Source: an uncultured Geobacter sp. (GTDB lineage Bacteria; Desulfobacterota; Desulfuromonadia; Geobacterales; Geobacteraceae). From it: a stretch of 40,091 nt of DNA. The notes beneath the pieces are model-generated. The model searched no databases, was not told the DNA's origin, and saw only the letters and a list, made by a program, of their open reading frames with translations. This document shows, one piece after another, positions 22,029 through 30,861 of the stretch. Location: contig CALABV010000099.1 of assembly GCA_937886325.1 (NCBI GenBank), positions 1 through 40,091 on the forward strand, read 5' to 3'. How positions within the stretch are numbered: the stretch's first letter is position 1; each line of letters starts with the position of its first letter. A program made the translations under genes and the position numbers.

Positions 22029-24122
22029 ATGAAGAAACATACAGTAATAGCAGATGTACAAGGAAAAACGGTAACTTTGGAAACAGGCTGGATGGCAAAA
22101 CAGGCGCACGGCGCTGTCGTTGTGAGATGCGGAGACACGATGGTGCTTGTAACCGCGGTCGCCGCAAAATCCGCGCGCGAGGGGCAGGACTTCTTCCCTC
22201 TGACGGTCAACTACCAGGAAAAAGCCTACGCCGGAGGTAAAATTCCCGGCGGCTTCTTTAAAAGGGAAGGGCGTCCGTCCGAGAACGAAACTTTGAGCAG
22301 TCGCCTGATCGACAGACCGATTCGTCCCCTTTTCCCGGAACACTTCTTCAACGAAACACAGATCATGGCTACCGTGATCTCCGCCGATCGTGACCATGAC
22401 CCGGCAATGCTCTCCATTGTGGGCGCTTCGGCTGCCCTGGAAGTCTCCGACATCCCGTTCCAGGGGCCTATCGCGGGAGTTAAGGTGGGAAGGGTGGATG
22501 GAAAGTTCATCTGCAATCCTTCCGCGGACGAATTGGAGAAAAGCGATATCGAGATAGTTGTGGCCGGCAGCAGGGATGCGGTCATCATGGTTGAAGGCGG
22601 GGCGGCTATCGTCTCCGAACAGGAGATGCTTGACGCCGTCTATTTCGGCCACGCGGCTCTGCAACCCCTTCTGGAAGCGCAGAAAGAACTTCGCGCTCTC
22701 GCCGGTGTGGCGAAGCGTGAGGTGGCGGCTCCCTCGTTGGACGAAACCCTGAAGAACAAGGTTTCCGAACTGGCAAAGGAAAAAATCAAGGAAGCCGTCA
22801 AGATAAAGACAAAAGTCGAGCGACACGATCGGCTTGCCCTCATTGCGGAGGAGGTACAGGCAGCGCTTTTCGCTGAATTTGAAGATCGTGCCGCGGAAAT
22901 CTCCGGTTTCCTCGATGACCTGGAATACCAGCTCGTCCGCGAGCATATCGTGAAGGACGGTGAGCGCATCGATGGACGCGACACCAGGACCATACGAAAG
23001 ATTACCCCGGAAGTCGGCATCCTCCCTCGAGCCCATGGCTCATCGCTGTTTACCCGGGGAGAAACCCAGGCGATCGTTGCCGCTACCCTGGGGACCTCCA
23101 TTGACGAACAACGCATTGACTCCCTGTATGGAGAAAGCAAAAAAAGATTCATGCTGCACTATAACTTTCCACCGTATTCGGTTGGAGAAACGAGCATGCG
23201 TCTAGCTCCCGGACGCCGTGAGATAGGACACGGCATGCTTGCCGAGAGGGCTCTCGAGAGGGTCCTGCCGGGATTCGACGAATTCCCCTACACCGTGAGG
23301 ATTGTTTCCGATATCCTGGAAAGCAACGGGTCATCGTCAATGGCAACGGTTTGCGGCGGTTCCCTTTCTCTTATGGATGCCGGTGTCCCCGTAAAGGCGC
23401 CGGTGGCGGGAATTGCAATGGGCCTCATCAAGGAAGGCGAAAACTTCACCATTCTTTCAGATATCCTTGGCGATGAAGATCACCTCGGCGACATGGATTT
23501 CAAGGTCGCGGGAACCGCCGAGGGCGTTACCGCGTTGCAGATGGATATCAAAATTACCGGCGTAACCAGGGATATCATGCAGAAAGCCTTGGAGCAGGCA
23601 AGGGAAGGAAGGCTTCACATCCTTGGGAAGATGGCGGAAGCTCTTGTGCAGCCCCGCACGGAGATGTCTCCCTATGCGCCGAGAATAACGACTATTTATG
23701 TCAAGACCGACAAGATCCGCGACGTGATAGGCTCAGGCGGGAAAAACATCCGCGGCATCACCGAGGCGACAGGAGTCACGATAGATATCGAGGATACCGG
23801 CAAGATAAACATCGCAAGCCACGACATGGCCGCCTGCGAACTTGCAATAAAGATGATTCGCGATCTTACGGCGGAGGCGGAAGAAGGAAAACTCTACATG
23901 GGAACGGTTAAGAAGGTAATGGACTTCGGAGCGTTCGTGGAGATATTCCCCGGCACCGACGGTCTTGTTCACATCTCGGAGCTTGATACCGAACGAGTCA
24001 AGAACGTCAGCGACGTTCTCCGCGAGGGAGACAAGGTACTTGTCAAGTGCATCGGCATCGACAAGCAAGGCAAGATCAAGCTGTCCCGCAAGGAAGCGCT
24101 CGGAGCTTCCCTGCCCGCGTAA
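22029..24122 (+). CDS. pnp: Polyribonucleotide nucleotidyltransferase (PNPase)
   Basis: Phosphorolytic 3'-5' exoribonuclease and part of the RNA degradation machinery (697 aa). The start at 22029 (MKKHTVIADVQGKTVTLETG) is preferred because GGAGG (22019-22023) lies 5 bases before it; an ATG at 22017 overlaps that site. Two RNase PH-like domains frame an all-helical linker. The first has GGKIPGGFFKREGRPSE and the second GETQAIVAATLGT. The second domain also has MRLAPGRREIGHGMLAERAL (in part: GRREIGHGMLAERAL), and DILGDEDHLGDMDFKVAGT (in part: LGDEDHLGDMDFKVAG) holds the catalytic acids. KH (IRDVIGSGGKNIRGI) and S1 (GTVKKVMDFGAFVEIFPG) domains end the protein. Confidence 0.97.
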   Translation: MKKHTVIADVQGKTVTLETGWMAKQAHGAVVVRCGDTMVLVTAVAAKSAREGQDFFPLTVNYQEKAYAGGKIPGGFFKREGRPSENETLSSRLIDRPIRPLFPEHFFNETQIMATVISADRDHDPAMLSIVGASAALEVSDIPFQGPIAGVKVGRVDGKFICNPSADELEKSDIEIVVAGSRDAVIMVEGGAAIVSEQEMLDAVYFGHAALQPLLEAQKELRALAGVAKREVAAPSLDETLKNKVSELAKEKIKEAVKIKTKVERHDRLALIAEEVQAALFAEFEDRAAEISGFLDDLEYQLVREHIVKDGERIDGRDTRTIRKITPEVGILPRAHGSSLFTRGETQAIVAATLGTSIDEQRIDSLYGESKKRFMLHYNFPPYSVGETSMRLAPGRREIGHGMLAERALERVLPGFDEFPYTVRIVSDILESNGSSSMATVCGGSLSLMDAGVPVKAPVAGIAMGLIKEGENFTILSDILGDEDHLGDMDFKVAGTAEGVTALQMDIKITGVTRDIMQKALEQAREGRLHILGKMAEALVQPRTEMSPYAPRITTIYVKTDKIRDVIGSGGKNIRGITEATGVTIDIEDTGKINIASHDMAACELAIKMIRDLTAEAEEGKLYMGTVKKVMDFGAFVEIFPGTDGLVHISELDTERVKNVSDVLREGDKVLVKCIGIDKQGKIKLSRKEALGASLPA

Positions 24123-24173
24123 ACACGGATTCCAGGCGCTGGTAATTGGCCTTTTCAGGTGTATAGTTACAAT

Positions 24174-25430
24174 ATGATTACCAAGTCCACGCTAAAAAAC
24201 GGAATCCAGGTTGTCAGCGAGTCCATTCCCCATTCCCATTCAGTGGCAATCGGAATATGGGTCACCAACGGGTCTCGCCACGACAAGCGGGATATAAATG
24301 GTGTCGCCCATTTCATCGAACACCTCTTGTTCAAAGGAACAAAAAAGCGCACTGCATTGGACATCGCCCGCGAGATAGACTCCGTGGGCGGTGTCCTCAA
24401 TGCCTTCACCTGCAGGGAGTATGTCTGCTACTATGCCAAAGTACTGAACGAATCCCTTCCAAAAGCGATTGAGCTCCTCTCCGACATTTTTTTACATTCC
24501 ACGTTCGACCCCACGGAGATCGAAAAGGAGCGGAAGGTTGTCCTTCAGGAAATCCGGATGTTGAGGGACAGCCCTGAAAGTTACATCCACGAGCTCTTTT
24601 GCCAGAGTTTCTGGAAAAGCCACCCCCTCGGCATGTCCATCGCCGGCACCGAAGAAAGCGTCGGGAGGCTTTCCCGTGATATCATCCTGAACAGCAGGAA
24701 TGAGCGCTTCAGAACGGAAGACATCATTATATCGGCTGCCGGAAAAGTATCCCACCCCGAACTTGTCACTCTGCTTGAGGCCCTTTTCGCGGATGTGGAG
24801 GAAGGTTCCTGCCAGAAAGACCCGGAGCTTCCCGTCTGCGAAAAACGCATGGAAATAATCAACAAGGATCTTGAACAGGTCCATCTCTGCATCGGGACAA
24901 AGGCCCTCCCTCAAGACAGTCCGCAACGGTACGTGGGGTATATCCTCAACACAATTTTAGGCGGGAGCATCAGCTCGAGACTCTTTCAGGAAGTGCGGGA
25001 AGAGAAGGGCTTGGCGTATTCCGTGTATTCCTATGTACTGTCACACTCGGACACGGGCACTCTGGTGGTCTACGCGGGCACGAAACAGGAAAAGCTTGTG
25101 GAAGTCATCGACATTATCCTTCAACAATTCAGAGCGCTGAAAAACGAGCCGATAACGAACGCCGAACTGGAATTTGCCCGCGAACACCTCAAAGGGAACC
25201 TTCTCTTGTCGCTAGAAAGCACTGACAACAGGATGACGAAACTGGCGAAAAACGAGATCTACTTTGGCCGCCAGGTCTCACTTTCCGAAATTATCACGGC
25301 GCTGGAACGGGTCACTGCCCGGGACGTCATGGATCTTTGCCGGGAAATGTTTCGAGACGAGTACTTGACCCTTGAGGTACTGGGAAAACTGGACGCTCTT
25401 TCCTTTCCCGAATCTTCCCTGTCCCTGTGA
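24174..25430 (+). CDS. M16-family zinc peptidase (processing-peptidase-like)
   Basis: Predicted zinc peptidase (418 aa) of the M16B type related to mitochondrial processing peptidase and Bacillus YmxG/MlpA. The inverted zinc motif HFIEH gives His46 and His50 as ligands and Glu49 as catalytic base; the third ligand is probably Glu126 in EKERKVVLQEI. The C-terminal half has the inactive-lobe arrangement LGGSISSRLFQEVREEKGLAYSV, in part GGSISSRLFQEVREEKGLAY. Met at 24174 is chosen over GTG at 24159, as homologues start close to KSTLKNG. No signal peptide is visible. A position after pnp and before dut is common in deltaproteobacteria and Firmicutes. The substrate is unknown. Confidence 0.9.
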   Translation: MITKSTLKNGIQVVSESIPHSHSVAIGIWVTNGSRHDKRDINGVAHFIEHLLFKGTKKRTALDIAREIDSVGGVLNAFTCREYVCYYAKVLNESLPKAIELLSDIFLHSTFDPTEIEKERKVVLQEIRMLRDSPESYIHELFCQSFWKSHPLGMSIAGTEESVGRLSRDIILNSRNERFRTEDIIISAAGKVSHPELVTLLEALFADVEEGSCQKDPELPVCEKRMEIINKDLEQVHLCIGTKALPQDSPQRYVGYILNTILGGSISSRLFQEVREEKGLAYSVYSYVLSHSDTGTLVVYAGTKQEKLVEVIDIILQQFRALKNEPITNAELEFAREHLKGNLLLSLESTDNRMTKLAKNEIYFGRQVSLSEIITALERVTARDVMDLCREMFRDEYLTLEVLGKLDALSFPESSLSL

Positions 25431-25436
25431 TGCCTG

Positions 25437-25892
25437 ATGAATGAAAAACTCACCGTAAAAATAAGACGTATACCCGGCCGCGGCAAGAATCCTCTTCCAT
25501 CATACATGACATGCAACTCAGCGGGCATGGATCTCTATGCCGATGTCCCGGAGGACATACTCCTCCGCCCCGGTGAAAGGTGTCTTGTTCCCACCGGTAT
25601 CGCGCTCGAATTGCCGGAAGGATGCGAGGCGCAGATACGTCCGAGGAGCGGCCTGGCCCTACGCCACGGTGTAACACTGGTGAATTCGCCCGGCACCATC
25701 GACCCGGATTACCGTGGCGAAATCGGAATCATCGTTATCAATCACGGTTCCGAGCCTTTTCCGATCAGGAGCGGGGAGCGAATCGCGCAGATGGTCTTCG
25801 CCCTCTTTGAACGAGCGGAACTGGTGGAAGTTCATGAGCTGGGAGAGACACGAAGAGGAGAGGGCGGTTTCGGACATACGGGTTGCGACTAG
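25437..25892 (+). CDS. dut: dUTP diphosphatase
   Basis: Hydrolyses dUTP to dUMP and pyrophosphate, keeping uracil out of DNA and supplying dUMP for thymidylate (151 aa, trimeric class). All five family motifs can be seen: AGMDLYADV (I), RPRSGLALRHG (II), GTIDPDYRGEIGIIVIN (III, with the catalytic Asp), RIAQMVFA (IV) and the C-terminal RGEGGFGHTG (V). The start ATG at 25437 lies 7 bases after the M16 peptidase stop, with only a weak ribosome-binding site, so translational coupling is likely. Confidence 0.96.
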   Translation: MNEKLTVKIRRIPGRGKNPLPSYMTCNSAGMDLYADVPEDILLRPGERCLVPTGIALELPEGCEAQIRPRSGLALRHGVTLVNSPGTIDPDYRGEIGIIVINHGSEPFPIRSGERIAQMVFALFERAELVEVHELGETRRGEGGFGHTGCD

Positions 25893-25935
25893 ACGGCCTG
25901 ACGCGTCCTGACAACTACAGGAGAAAAGAAAGAGA

Positions 25936-27039
25936 ATGCACGATCCGCGCATACGGGAAATGGCCGGGATCCTGGTTGACTATTCAACACGGGTGAAAAA
26001 GAACGATATCGTACTGATCAGCGCCTCCGGCATCGGCTGCATCCCTCTCGTCAAGGAGATCTACTCCCTTTGCCTCAGCAGGGGAGCCAAGTACGTGGAA
26101 TACGATTTTTCCGTGCCCGAGATCGACCGTCTTTTTTATACAATCGCAGGTAAAAAGCAGATTGCCCATTTCCCGGAACACAAGCTGGAATTCATGAAAC
26201 AGGTGACCGTGTATATCGGGATAGGCTCGGCGGAAAACTCCATGGCTCTTGCCCGGGCGGACCAGGGAAACATGATTGCCGCATCGAGGATCAGACGACC
26301 GATTACGGATTGGAGAGTGAAAAACACTCGGTGGGTAGTGACCCGTTTTCCCACCCATGGCGCGGCTCAGGAGGCTCGAATGAGTCTCGACGAGTATGAA
26401 GACTACCTGTTTTCCTCCTGCTGCGTTGACTGGCGGGAAGAATCCCGCAAGCAGGAAAAACTGAAAAAACTGGTGGATAGGACGGACAGGGTTCGAATAA
26501 CGGCTTCGGATACCGATATCTCCTTCAGCATAAAGGGTTTCAAGGGCATCAAGTGCGACGGCCGCTACAACATCCCGGACGGGGAGGTTTTTACCGCTCC
26601 GGTGCGGGACTCCGTAGAGGGACACATAACGTACAACTGTCCTTCACTCTATCAGGGCAAGGAATTTTCCGGCGTCACCCTGGAGTTTTCGAAGGGAAAA
26701 ATCGTGCACGCATCCTGCCCGACATCCACCGAGGCGCTCAACCGGATACTCGATACGGACGATGGCGCACGCTATTTGGGAGAGTTCGCGCTGGGAGTGA
26801 ATCCAAGGATACGGGTCCCGATGCGGAACATCCTTTTTGATGAGAAGATCTTCGGCTCGATTCATCTAACCCCCGGTCAGTGCTATGATGAATGCGACAA
26901 CGGCAACCGTTCCGCGGTCCATTGGGATCTTGTGAAGATACTTGAAGGTGATGGAGAGATATGGTTTGACGATATTTTAATCCAGAAGGACGGACGCTTT
27001 GTTCATCAGTCCCTGCTGGAGCTGAATCCGGAGGACTGA
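25936..27039 (+). CDS. M29-family aminopeptidase (AmpS/aminopeptidase T-like)
   Basis: Predicted cobalt- or zinc-dependent aminopeptidase (367 aa; family about 370-410). LVDYSTRVKKNDIVLISA is the usual N-terminal motif. The metal-binding C-terminal half has the expected order: DGRYNIPDGEVFTAPVRDSVEG (in part: NIPDGEVFTAPVRDSVEG), then GARYLGEFALGVNPRI, LFDEKIFGSIHLTPG and NRSAVHWDLVK. These supply the Glu, Glu, His and His ligands of M29 enzymes. Cytoplasmic, with no signal peptide. It lies 43 bases after dut and 2 bases before the next gene, inside the same plus-strand run. The physiological peptide substrate is unknown. Confidence 0.88.
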   Translation: MHDPRIREMAGILVDYSTRVKKNDIVLISASGIGCIPLVKEIYSLCLSRGAKYVEYDFSVPEIDRLFYTIAGKKQIAHFPEHKLEFMKQVTVYIGIGSAENSMALARADQGNMIAASRIRRPITDWRVKNTRWVVTRFPTHGAAQEARMSLDEYEDYLFSSCCVDWREESRKQEKLKKLVDRTDRVRITASDTDISFSIKGFKGIKCDGRYNIPDGEVFTAPVRDSVEGHITYNCPSLYQGKEFSGVTLEFSKGKIVHASCPTSTEALNRILDTDDGARYLGEFALGVNPRIRVPMRNILFDEKIFGSIHLTPGQCYDECDNGNRSAVHWDLVKILEGDGEIWFDDILIQKDGRFVHQSLLELNPED

Positions 27040-27041
27040 CG

Positions 27042-27650
27042 ATGCTGCTCGCCATAAACGGGGAAAATCCGCAGCCGCGCCTGATAGCAAAGGTCGTCGA
27101 TATCCTGGAAAGGGGGGGCGTCATTGCCTACCCAACCGACACCACCTATGGTATCGGCTGCAGTATCATGAACAAGAAAGGGATTGAGAGGATTTATTCG
27201 ATAAAGCAGCGAGAGAAGAAAAAGCCGTTTTCTTTCATCTGCAGCGATCTCTCCGATATTGCCCGGTATGCCAAGGTAAGCAATTACCAGTACAAGATCA
27301 TGAAGCGTCTTCTTCCGGGCGCCTACACCTTTGTTCTTCCCGCCTCAAGCACCGTCCCCGATCTTCTGGTCACAAAACAGAAGACCGTCGGCATTCGCAT
27401 CCCCGATAACCTGATATGTCTTGCTATTGTCCGACAGCTTGGTCATCCGATCATCACCACCAGTGCGAATCGTTCGGGAGAAGAACCTATCGGGGACCCG
27501 GTTTTCGTTGATCGGGAGCTCGGCAAACAACTCGATATTGTCGTGGATGGGGGAATCCTCTCCGCCGCGGTCAGCTCGGTGGTCAGCCTGATTGACGATG
27601 TGCCCGAGGTACTGCGGCGAGGAATGGGGGATGTAAGTTGGTGCGAATAG
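27042..27650 (+). CDS. YciO/YrdC/Sua5-family protein (threonylcarbamoyl-AMP synthase-like)
   Basis: A single YrdC-fold domain protein (202 aa) without the extra Sua5 C-terminal domain. The opening NGENPQPRLIAKVVDILERGGVIAYPTDTTYGIGC (in part: GGVIAYPTDTTYGIGC) and the ending DDVPEVLRRGMGDV resemble E. coli YciO more than TsaC. KQREKKKPFSFIC carries the KxR motif and ITTSANRSGE the SxN motif used by TsaC/Sua5 to bind ATP and threonine. If active it makes threonylcarbamoyl-AMP for the t6A37 modification of tRNA. YciO proteins are less well understood, so I leave the symbol empty. GGAGGA ribosome-binding site; 2-base gap to the M29 gene. Confidence 0.85.
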   Translation: MLLAINGENPQPRLIAKVVDILERGGVIAYPTDTTYGIGCSIMNKKGIERIYSIKQREKKKPFSFICSDLSDIARYAKVSNYQYKIMKRLLPGAYTFVLPASSTVPDLLVTKQKTVGIRIPDNLICLAIVRQLGHPIITTSANRSGEEPIGDPVFVDRELGKQLDIVVDGGILSAAVSSVVSLIDDVPEVLRRGMGDVSWCE

Positions 27651-27672
27651 AATCAAGAAAATGGAAGGTTCC

Positions 27673-28353
27673 ATGCTGACAGCTGTCATATTTGATTTCG
27701 ACGGGATTATTGTGGATACGGAACCGATTCACTTCCGGGCTTTTCAGGAAGTGCTCCGACCGTTGGGCCTCGGCTATTCATGGGATGACTATCTCGAACG
27801 GTACATAGGTTTTGACGACCGCGACGCATTCCGGGAGGTTTTCAGGGTCTCGGGAAGGGAGTTGGACGAAGAGCTGTTGAAATCCTTGATTAATGAGAAG
27901 GCGCGGCTGTTCGAGGAAGTTGTACAAAAGGGTGTACAACCCTACCCGGGTGTCATCGAACTGGTGAAATCCCTATCCGGAACTTTTCCCCTCGCCCTGT
28001 GCAGCGGCGCCCTGTCACGGGACATCCGACCCATCCTTGGGCAGCTGGGTATTCAGAAAGTATTCGATGTCATTGTAACCGCTGAGGATGTACGGGCGAG
28101 CAAGCCGGATCCGGAGAGCTATCAGCTGGCGCTGGAGCGCCTTGCTGAGGCCTTTCCGGAGAAGAACATCACACCGGCTACGTGTCTGGCCATCGAGGAC
28201 ACTCCGGCAGGTATTGACTCCGCCCGCAAAGCCGGCCTCATGGTGCTCGCGGTGACCAACAGCTATCCCGCGGAAAAGCTTTCGGACGCAGTCTCCGTTA
28301 CCGACTCGCTGGCATCGGCAACCATCGCCGAACTCTCTCGGATTGTCGACTGA
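27673..28353 (+). CDS. HAD-superfamily hydrolase, beta-phosphoglucomutase/phosphatase-like
   Basis: Predicted phosphatase or phosphomutase (226 aa) of HAD subfamily I with an alpha-helical cap. Motif I is FDFDGIIVDTEP with nucleophile Asp8 and acid/base Asp10. Motif II is in ALCSGALSRDI, motif III is the Lys in ASKPDPESY, and motif IV is IEDTPAGIDSARKAGL. This pattern fits beta-phosphoglucomutase, GS1-like phosphatases and phosphoglycolate phosphatase; the sequence does not decide among them. The start at 27673 is chosen because GGAAGG lies four bases upstream and homologues begin at this Met; an in-frame ATG at 27661 is the alternative. Last gene of the plus-strand run. Confidence 0.85.
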   Translation: MLTAVIFDFDGIIVDTEPIHFRAFQEVLRPLGLGYSWDDYLERYIGFDDRDAFREVFRVSGRELDEELLKSLINEKARLFEEVVQKGVQPYPGVIELVKSLSGTFPLALCSGALSRDIRPILGQLGIQKVFDVIVTAEDVRASKPDPESYQLALERLAEAFPEKNITPATCLAIEDTPAGIDSARKAGLMVLAVTNSYPAEKLSDAVSVTDSLASATIAELSRIVD

Positions 28354-28376
28354 GGTTTATGAACGATGTTCATCCG

Positions 28377-29129
28377 TTATGGATGGACAAGAGGGATGTT
28401 GGTAAGAAGGATTGTGCCGTCGGCCATGACAAGCTTGCGTATGGGGGTTCTTTTCGGTATCGATGCAAACTTGCGTGAATACCGTTGTTTCATCGGGGTA
28501 TCGCCGATAAATTCGGGCGTGATGTTTTCTCCCTGATACCAGGCCTCAAAATGGAGGTGCGGGCCGGTAGACCGCCCCGTAGAACCCGAGTGAGCAACAA
28601 TGGACCTTCCGTCTACACGGCTTCCGGTCGATACGAGATTTTCGCGATTATGGGCATAGAGGGTGGTTGTTCCGTCGTCATGCTCCACGATTACCATGTT
28701 TCCATACCCGCCGCGGGGGCCGCTGTAAGAAACGACACCCGGCGCAACGGCTCGTACCGGCGTCCCTTCGGGGACCGCGATATCAACTCCGTTATGGTTT
28801 CTGAGCATGCCGTTAATCGGGTCGTACCGTAGTCCGACGACGGAAGATATTGTTCCGTTGACGGGAAGGAGCGCCGGTTTTGCATCACGGACCCGTTGCT
28901 TCAGAGGAGTGGCGGAAGGTTTCGACCGCAGGCTGGGAGGTAGAACGGCGGAAGGGTTTCCCGCCGCTCGAACTCGAGTCCGGGATTCACGCAAGACGAG
29001 AACCGCCTTTCTGGAAGCCGGAGCGTTCGTGTAGCACTCAATGCCGTCTTTGTTCACATACTTATAGAAATCGGCATGAGCCGCCGGTACGAATAACAGG
29101 GCCGCAATGCTCAGCAAGACAAAGACCAT
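28377..29129 (-). CDS. Secreted M23 peptidase (LytM-like) with N-terminal DUF4124
   Basis: Predicted periplasmic murein endopeptidase (250 aa). A short signal peptide ends at about AHA (residue 19). A DUF4124-type segment follows (DFYKYVNKDGIECYTNAP), then a basic linker, then the M23 domain (about 95-200). Zinc ligands are complete: NHNGVDI (His112, Asp116), AHNR (His160) and HLHFE (His191, His193). YDPINGMLRNHNGVDIAVPEGTPV (in part: NHNGVDIAVPEGTPV) and STGRSTGPHLHFE are canonical. The presence of all ligands argues for an active enzyme rather than a NlpD/EnvC-type activator. A DUF4124-like tail (MADGTILLTNIPL) also closes the protein. Single gene, convergent to the HAD gene. Confidence 0.9.
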   Translation of the reverse strand: MVFVLLSIAALLFVPAAHADFYKYVNKDGIECYTNAPASRKAVLVLRESRTRVRAAGNPSAVLPPSLRSKPSATPLKQRVRDAKPALLPVNGTISSVVGLRYDPINGMLRNHNGVDIAVPEGTPVRAVAPGVVSYSGPRGGYGNMVIVEHDDGTTTLYAHNRENLVSTGSRVDGRSIVAHSGSTGRSTGPHLHFEAWYQGENITPEFIGDTPMKQRYSRKFASIPKRTPIRKLVMADGTILLTNIPLVHP

Positions 29130-29220
29130 CCACCCTCCCGTGCCCCATGATGGCCGGTTCGCGGCGCCGCTTCCATGAACACACGGAAACGTCTGCGCTC
29201 AAAAACTGCAATCTCCGGTA

Positions 29221-29249
29221 TTTATAACCGTTTCACCTGAATTTTGCAA
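29221..29249 (-). promoter_or_regulatory. Predicted promoter of the M23 peptidase gene
   Basis: On the minus strand: TTGCAA (29244-29249), 17-base spacer, TATAAA (29221-29226). It leaves an 85-90-base leader before the start at 29129. Confidence 0.5.
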
Positions 29250-29304
29250 GAAAGTCACACTGAAAGGCGTTTCTTTCGCACCCATCAACACAAGGAGATT
29301 TTCG

Positions 29305-30216
29305 ATGCGGATTGCCGTCATCGGCGCAGGCGCGCTCGGGCTTTTCTATGGGGCCAGGCTGCAAAAATCAGGGAACGATGTACACTTTCTTCTGCGCCGT
29401 GATTACGAGGCAATTTGTGCCGATGGTCTTACGGTGATTTCCGTGGACGGCGATTTCCGGTTAGCGAAGGTCAACGGATACCGTACTCCGGAAGAAATGG
29501 GCACGGCGGATCTGGTGCTGATCGGACTGAAAACCTTTGCCAATCATCGTTACCAGGAGCTTGTCGGGCCACTGGTTGGAGAGAAGACAATCATCCTTAC
29601 CATGCAGAACGGCTTGGGAAACGAAGAATCCCTCGCGGAGCTTTTCGATGAACATCGTATACTGGGAGGAGTTGCCTTTCTTCGATCAAATCGAGGTGTT
29701 CCCGGAGTAGTTCACCACCTGGGGGAGGGACGCGTCATCCTGGGCGAGTATCGTCAGGGAGAAACGGTTATGGCGGAAAAAATTGCGCCAATTTTTCAGG
29801 CAGCGGGAATAGAATGCCGGGTGGTTCCTGACTTGAAAAGGGCGCGGTGGGAAAAGCTCGTATGGAATATCCCTTTCAACGGTCTTTGCGCACTCCTTCA
29901 GAAGCCCGTCGATGCCCTGCTGAACCAGGAATCAACACGTCACCTCATTATCGAGATGATGCTGGAAGTGATTGCCGGCGGCAATGCCCAGGGTCTCATG
30001 AAGGATATCCCATCCTCATTCGCCGAGAAACTGGTATCTTTTTCACGGGATCTCGGTCCGTACAAACCATCGATGCTTATTGACCGTTTAGAAGGCAGAC
30101 AATTGGAGATCGAGGCTATTTTCCACAAGCCGTTACAAGCCGCTGAAAAGCTAGGGATACGGATGCCTCGCGTCGAGACGGTATCCGCCCTTCTTCAATC
30201 GGCCGAAAACGGTTAA
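29305..30216 (+). CDS. panE: 2-dehydropantoate 2-reductase (ketopantoate reductase)
   Basis: NADPH-dependent reduction of ketopantoate to pantoate in pantothenate/CoA synthesis (303 aa, normal length). The N-terminal dinucleotide loop is IGAGALGLFYGARL. TMQNGLGNEESLAELF contains the conserved Asn and Gly of the nucleotide site. RARWEKLVWNIPFNGLCAL carries the catalytic Lys and the conserved Asn (in part: RWEKLVWNIPFNGL). DRLEGRQLEIEAI near the C-terminus is also diagnostic. The gene stands alone, divergent from the M23 peptidase, with an AAGGAG ribosome-binding site. Related ApbA/PanE paralogues can act on other 2-keto acids, so the exact substrate is from family knowledge. Confidence 0.88.
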   Translation: MRIAVIGAGALGLFYGARLQKSGNDVHFLLRRDYEAICADGLTVISVDGDFRLAKVNGYRTPEEMGTADLVLIGLKTFANHRYQELVGPLVGEKTIILTMQNGLGNEESLAELFDEHRILGGVAFLRSNRGVPGVVHHLGEGRVILGEYRQGETVMAEKIAPIFQAAGIECRVVPDLKRARWEKLVWNIPFNGLCALLQKPVDALLNQESTRHLIIEMMLEVIAGGNAQGLMKDIPSSFAEKLVSFSRDLGPYKPSMLIDRLEGRQLEIEAIFHKPLQAAEKLGIRMPRVETVSALLQSAENG

Positions 30217-30384
30217 ATATTCATCTGACTGAAGCAGTGCGTCGGAACAAAAGGGGAGGTGATGCCGATTATTTAATCATCAACGGCTTGTTATGCCCAT
30301 GTTTTAGGCTGTCCAGGTTATCAACTTTTTTGGTGGCATTCGTATCGTTCTGAATTATTTGGTTTTTTCACTTATTTTATTGTT

Positions 30385-30400
30385 GGGCAAGCAATTTGCA
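30385..30400 (+). promoter_or_regulatory. Sigma-54 promoter of glnB-glnA
   Basis: GGGCAAG-CAAT-TTGCA fits the -24/-12 consensus TGGCACG-N4-TTGCW at all but two positions. The invariant GG (30386-30387) and GC (30398-30399) are 12 bases apart as required. The start would be near 30411, giving an 80-base leader to glnB. Within the 274-base gap 30217-30490 I see no clear NtrC site; the rest of the gap is AT-rich. Confidence 0.75.
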
Positions 30401-30490
30401 TTTGTGGCTCCAGACATGATTTTCCGCACAAAATGATCTGATAGCATCTCTACGACATTGCTAAGGTATTTATTTCAAGGGGGTGATTAA

Positions 30491-30829
30491 TTGAAAAAGG
30501 TTGAGGCAATTATTAAGCCGTTCAAGCTTGATGAAGTAAAGGAGGCGCTCAACGAGATCGGGATTCAGGGGATAACGGTAAGCGAGGTCAAGGGATTCGG
30601 CAGACAGAAAGGTCATACGGAACTGTACCGTGGTGCGGAATACGTTGTCGATTTCATTCCAAAGATAAAAATGGAAATAATCGTCGGCGATGATCTCGTA
30701 GCAAAGGTCATAGAGACCATTGAAATGGCCGCGAAGACGGGTCGGATCGGCGATGGAAAAATCTTCGTTACCAACGTAGAGGAAGTAGTGCGTATCAGAA
30801 CGGGTGAGCGGGGACAAGACGCAATTTAA
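30491..30829 (+). CDS. glnB: Nitrogen regulatory protein P-II
   Basis: PII signal protein (112 aa) that senses 2-oxoglutarate, ATP/ADP and, by uridylylation, glutamine, and adjusts glutamine synthetase and other targets. The T-loop GRQKGHTELYRGAEYVVDF (in part: KGHTELYRGAEYVV) includes Tyr51, the uridylylation site. TGRIGDGKIFV and VEEVVRIRTGERG are the nucleotide-binding C-terminal signature. The start codon is TTG, compensated by a near-perfect ribosome-binding site, AAGGGGGTGAT (30477-30487), one mismatch from the anti-Shine-Dalgarno match. It precedes glnA by 32 bases under the sigma-54-type promoter. Confidence 0.95.
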   Translation: MKKVEAIIKPFKLDEVKEALNEIGIQGITVSEVKGFGRQKGHTELYRGAEYVVDFIPKIKMEIIVGDDLVAKVIETIEMAAKTGRIGDGKIFVTNVEEVVRIRTGERGQDAI

Positions 30830-30861
30830 GCGTCACTCATATACGAAAAAGGAGACTACGA

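Noticed and set aside
30250..30275. Strong ribosome-binding sequence followed by ATG CCG ATT ATT TAA
   Set aside because: The ATG overlaps the ribosome-binding sequence too closely and the frame has only four codons.
30340..30356. Second sigma-54-like site (TGGCATTCGTATCGT)
   Set aside because: The -12 element reads GT rather than the essential GC.
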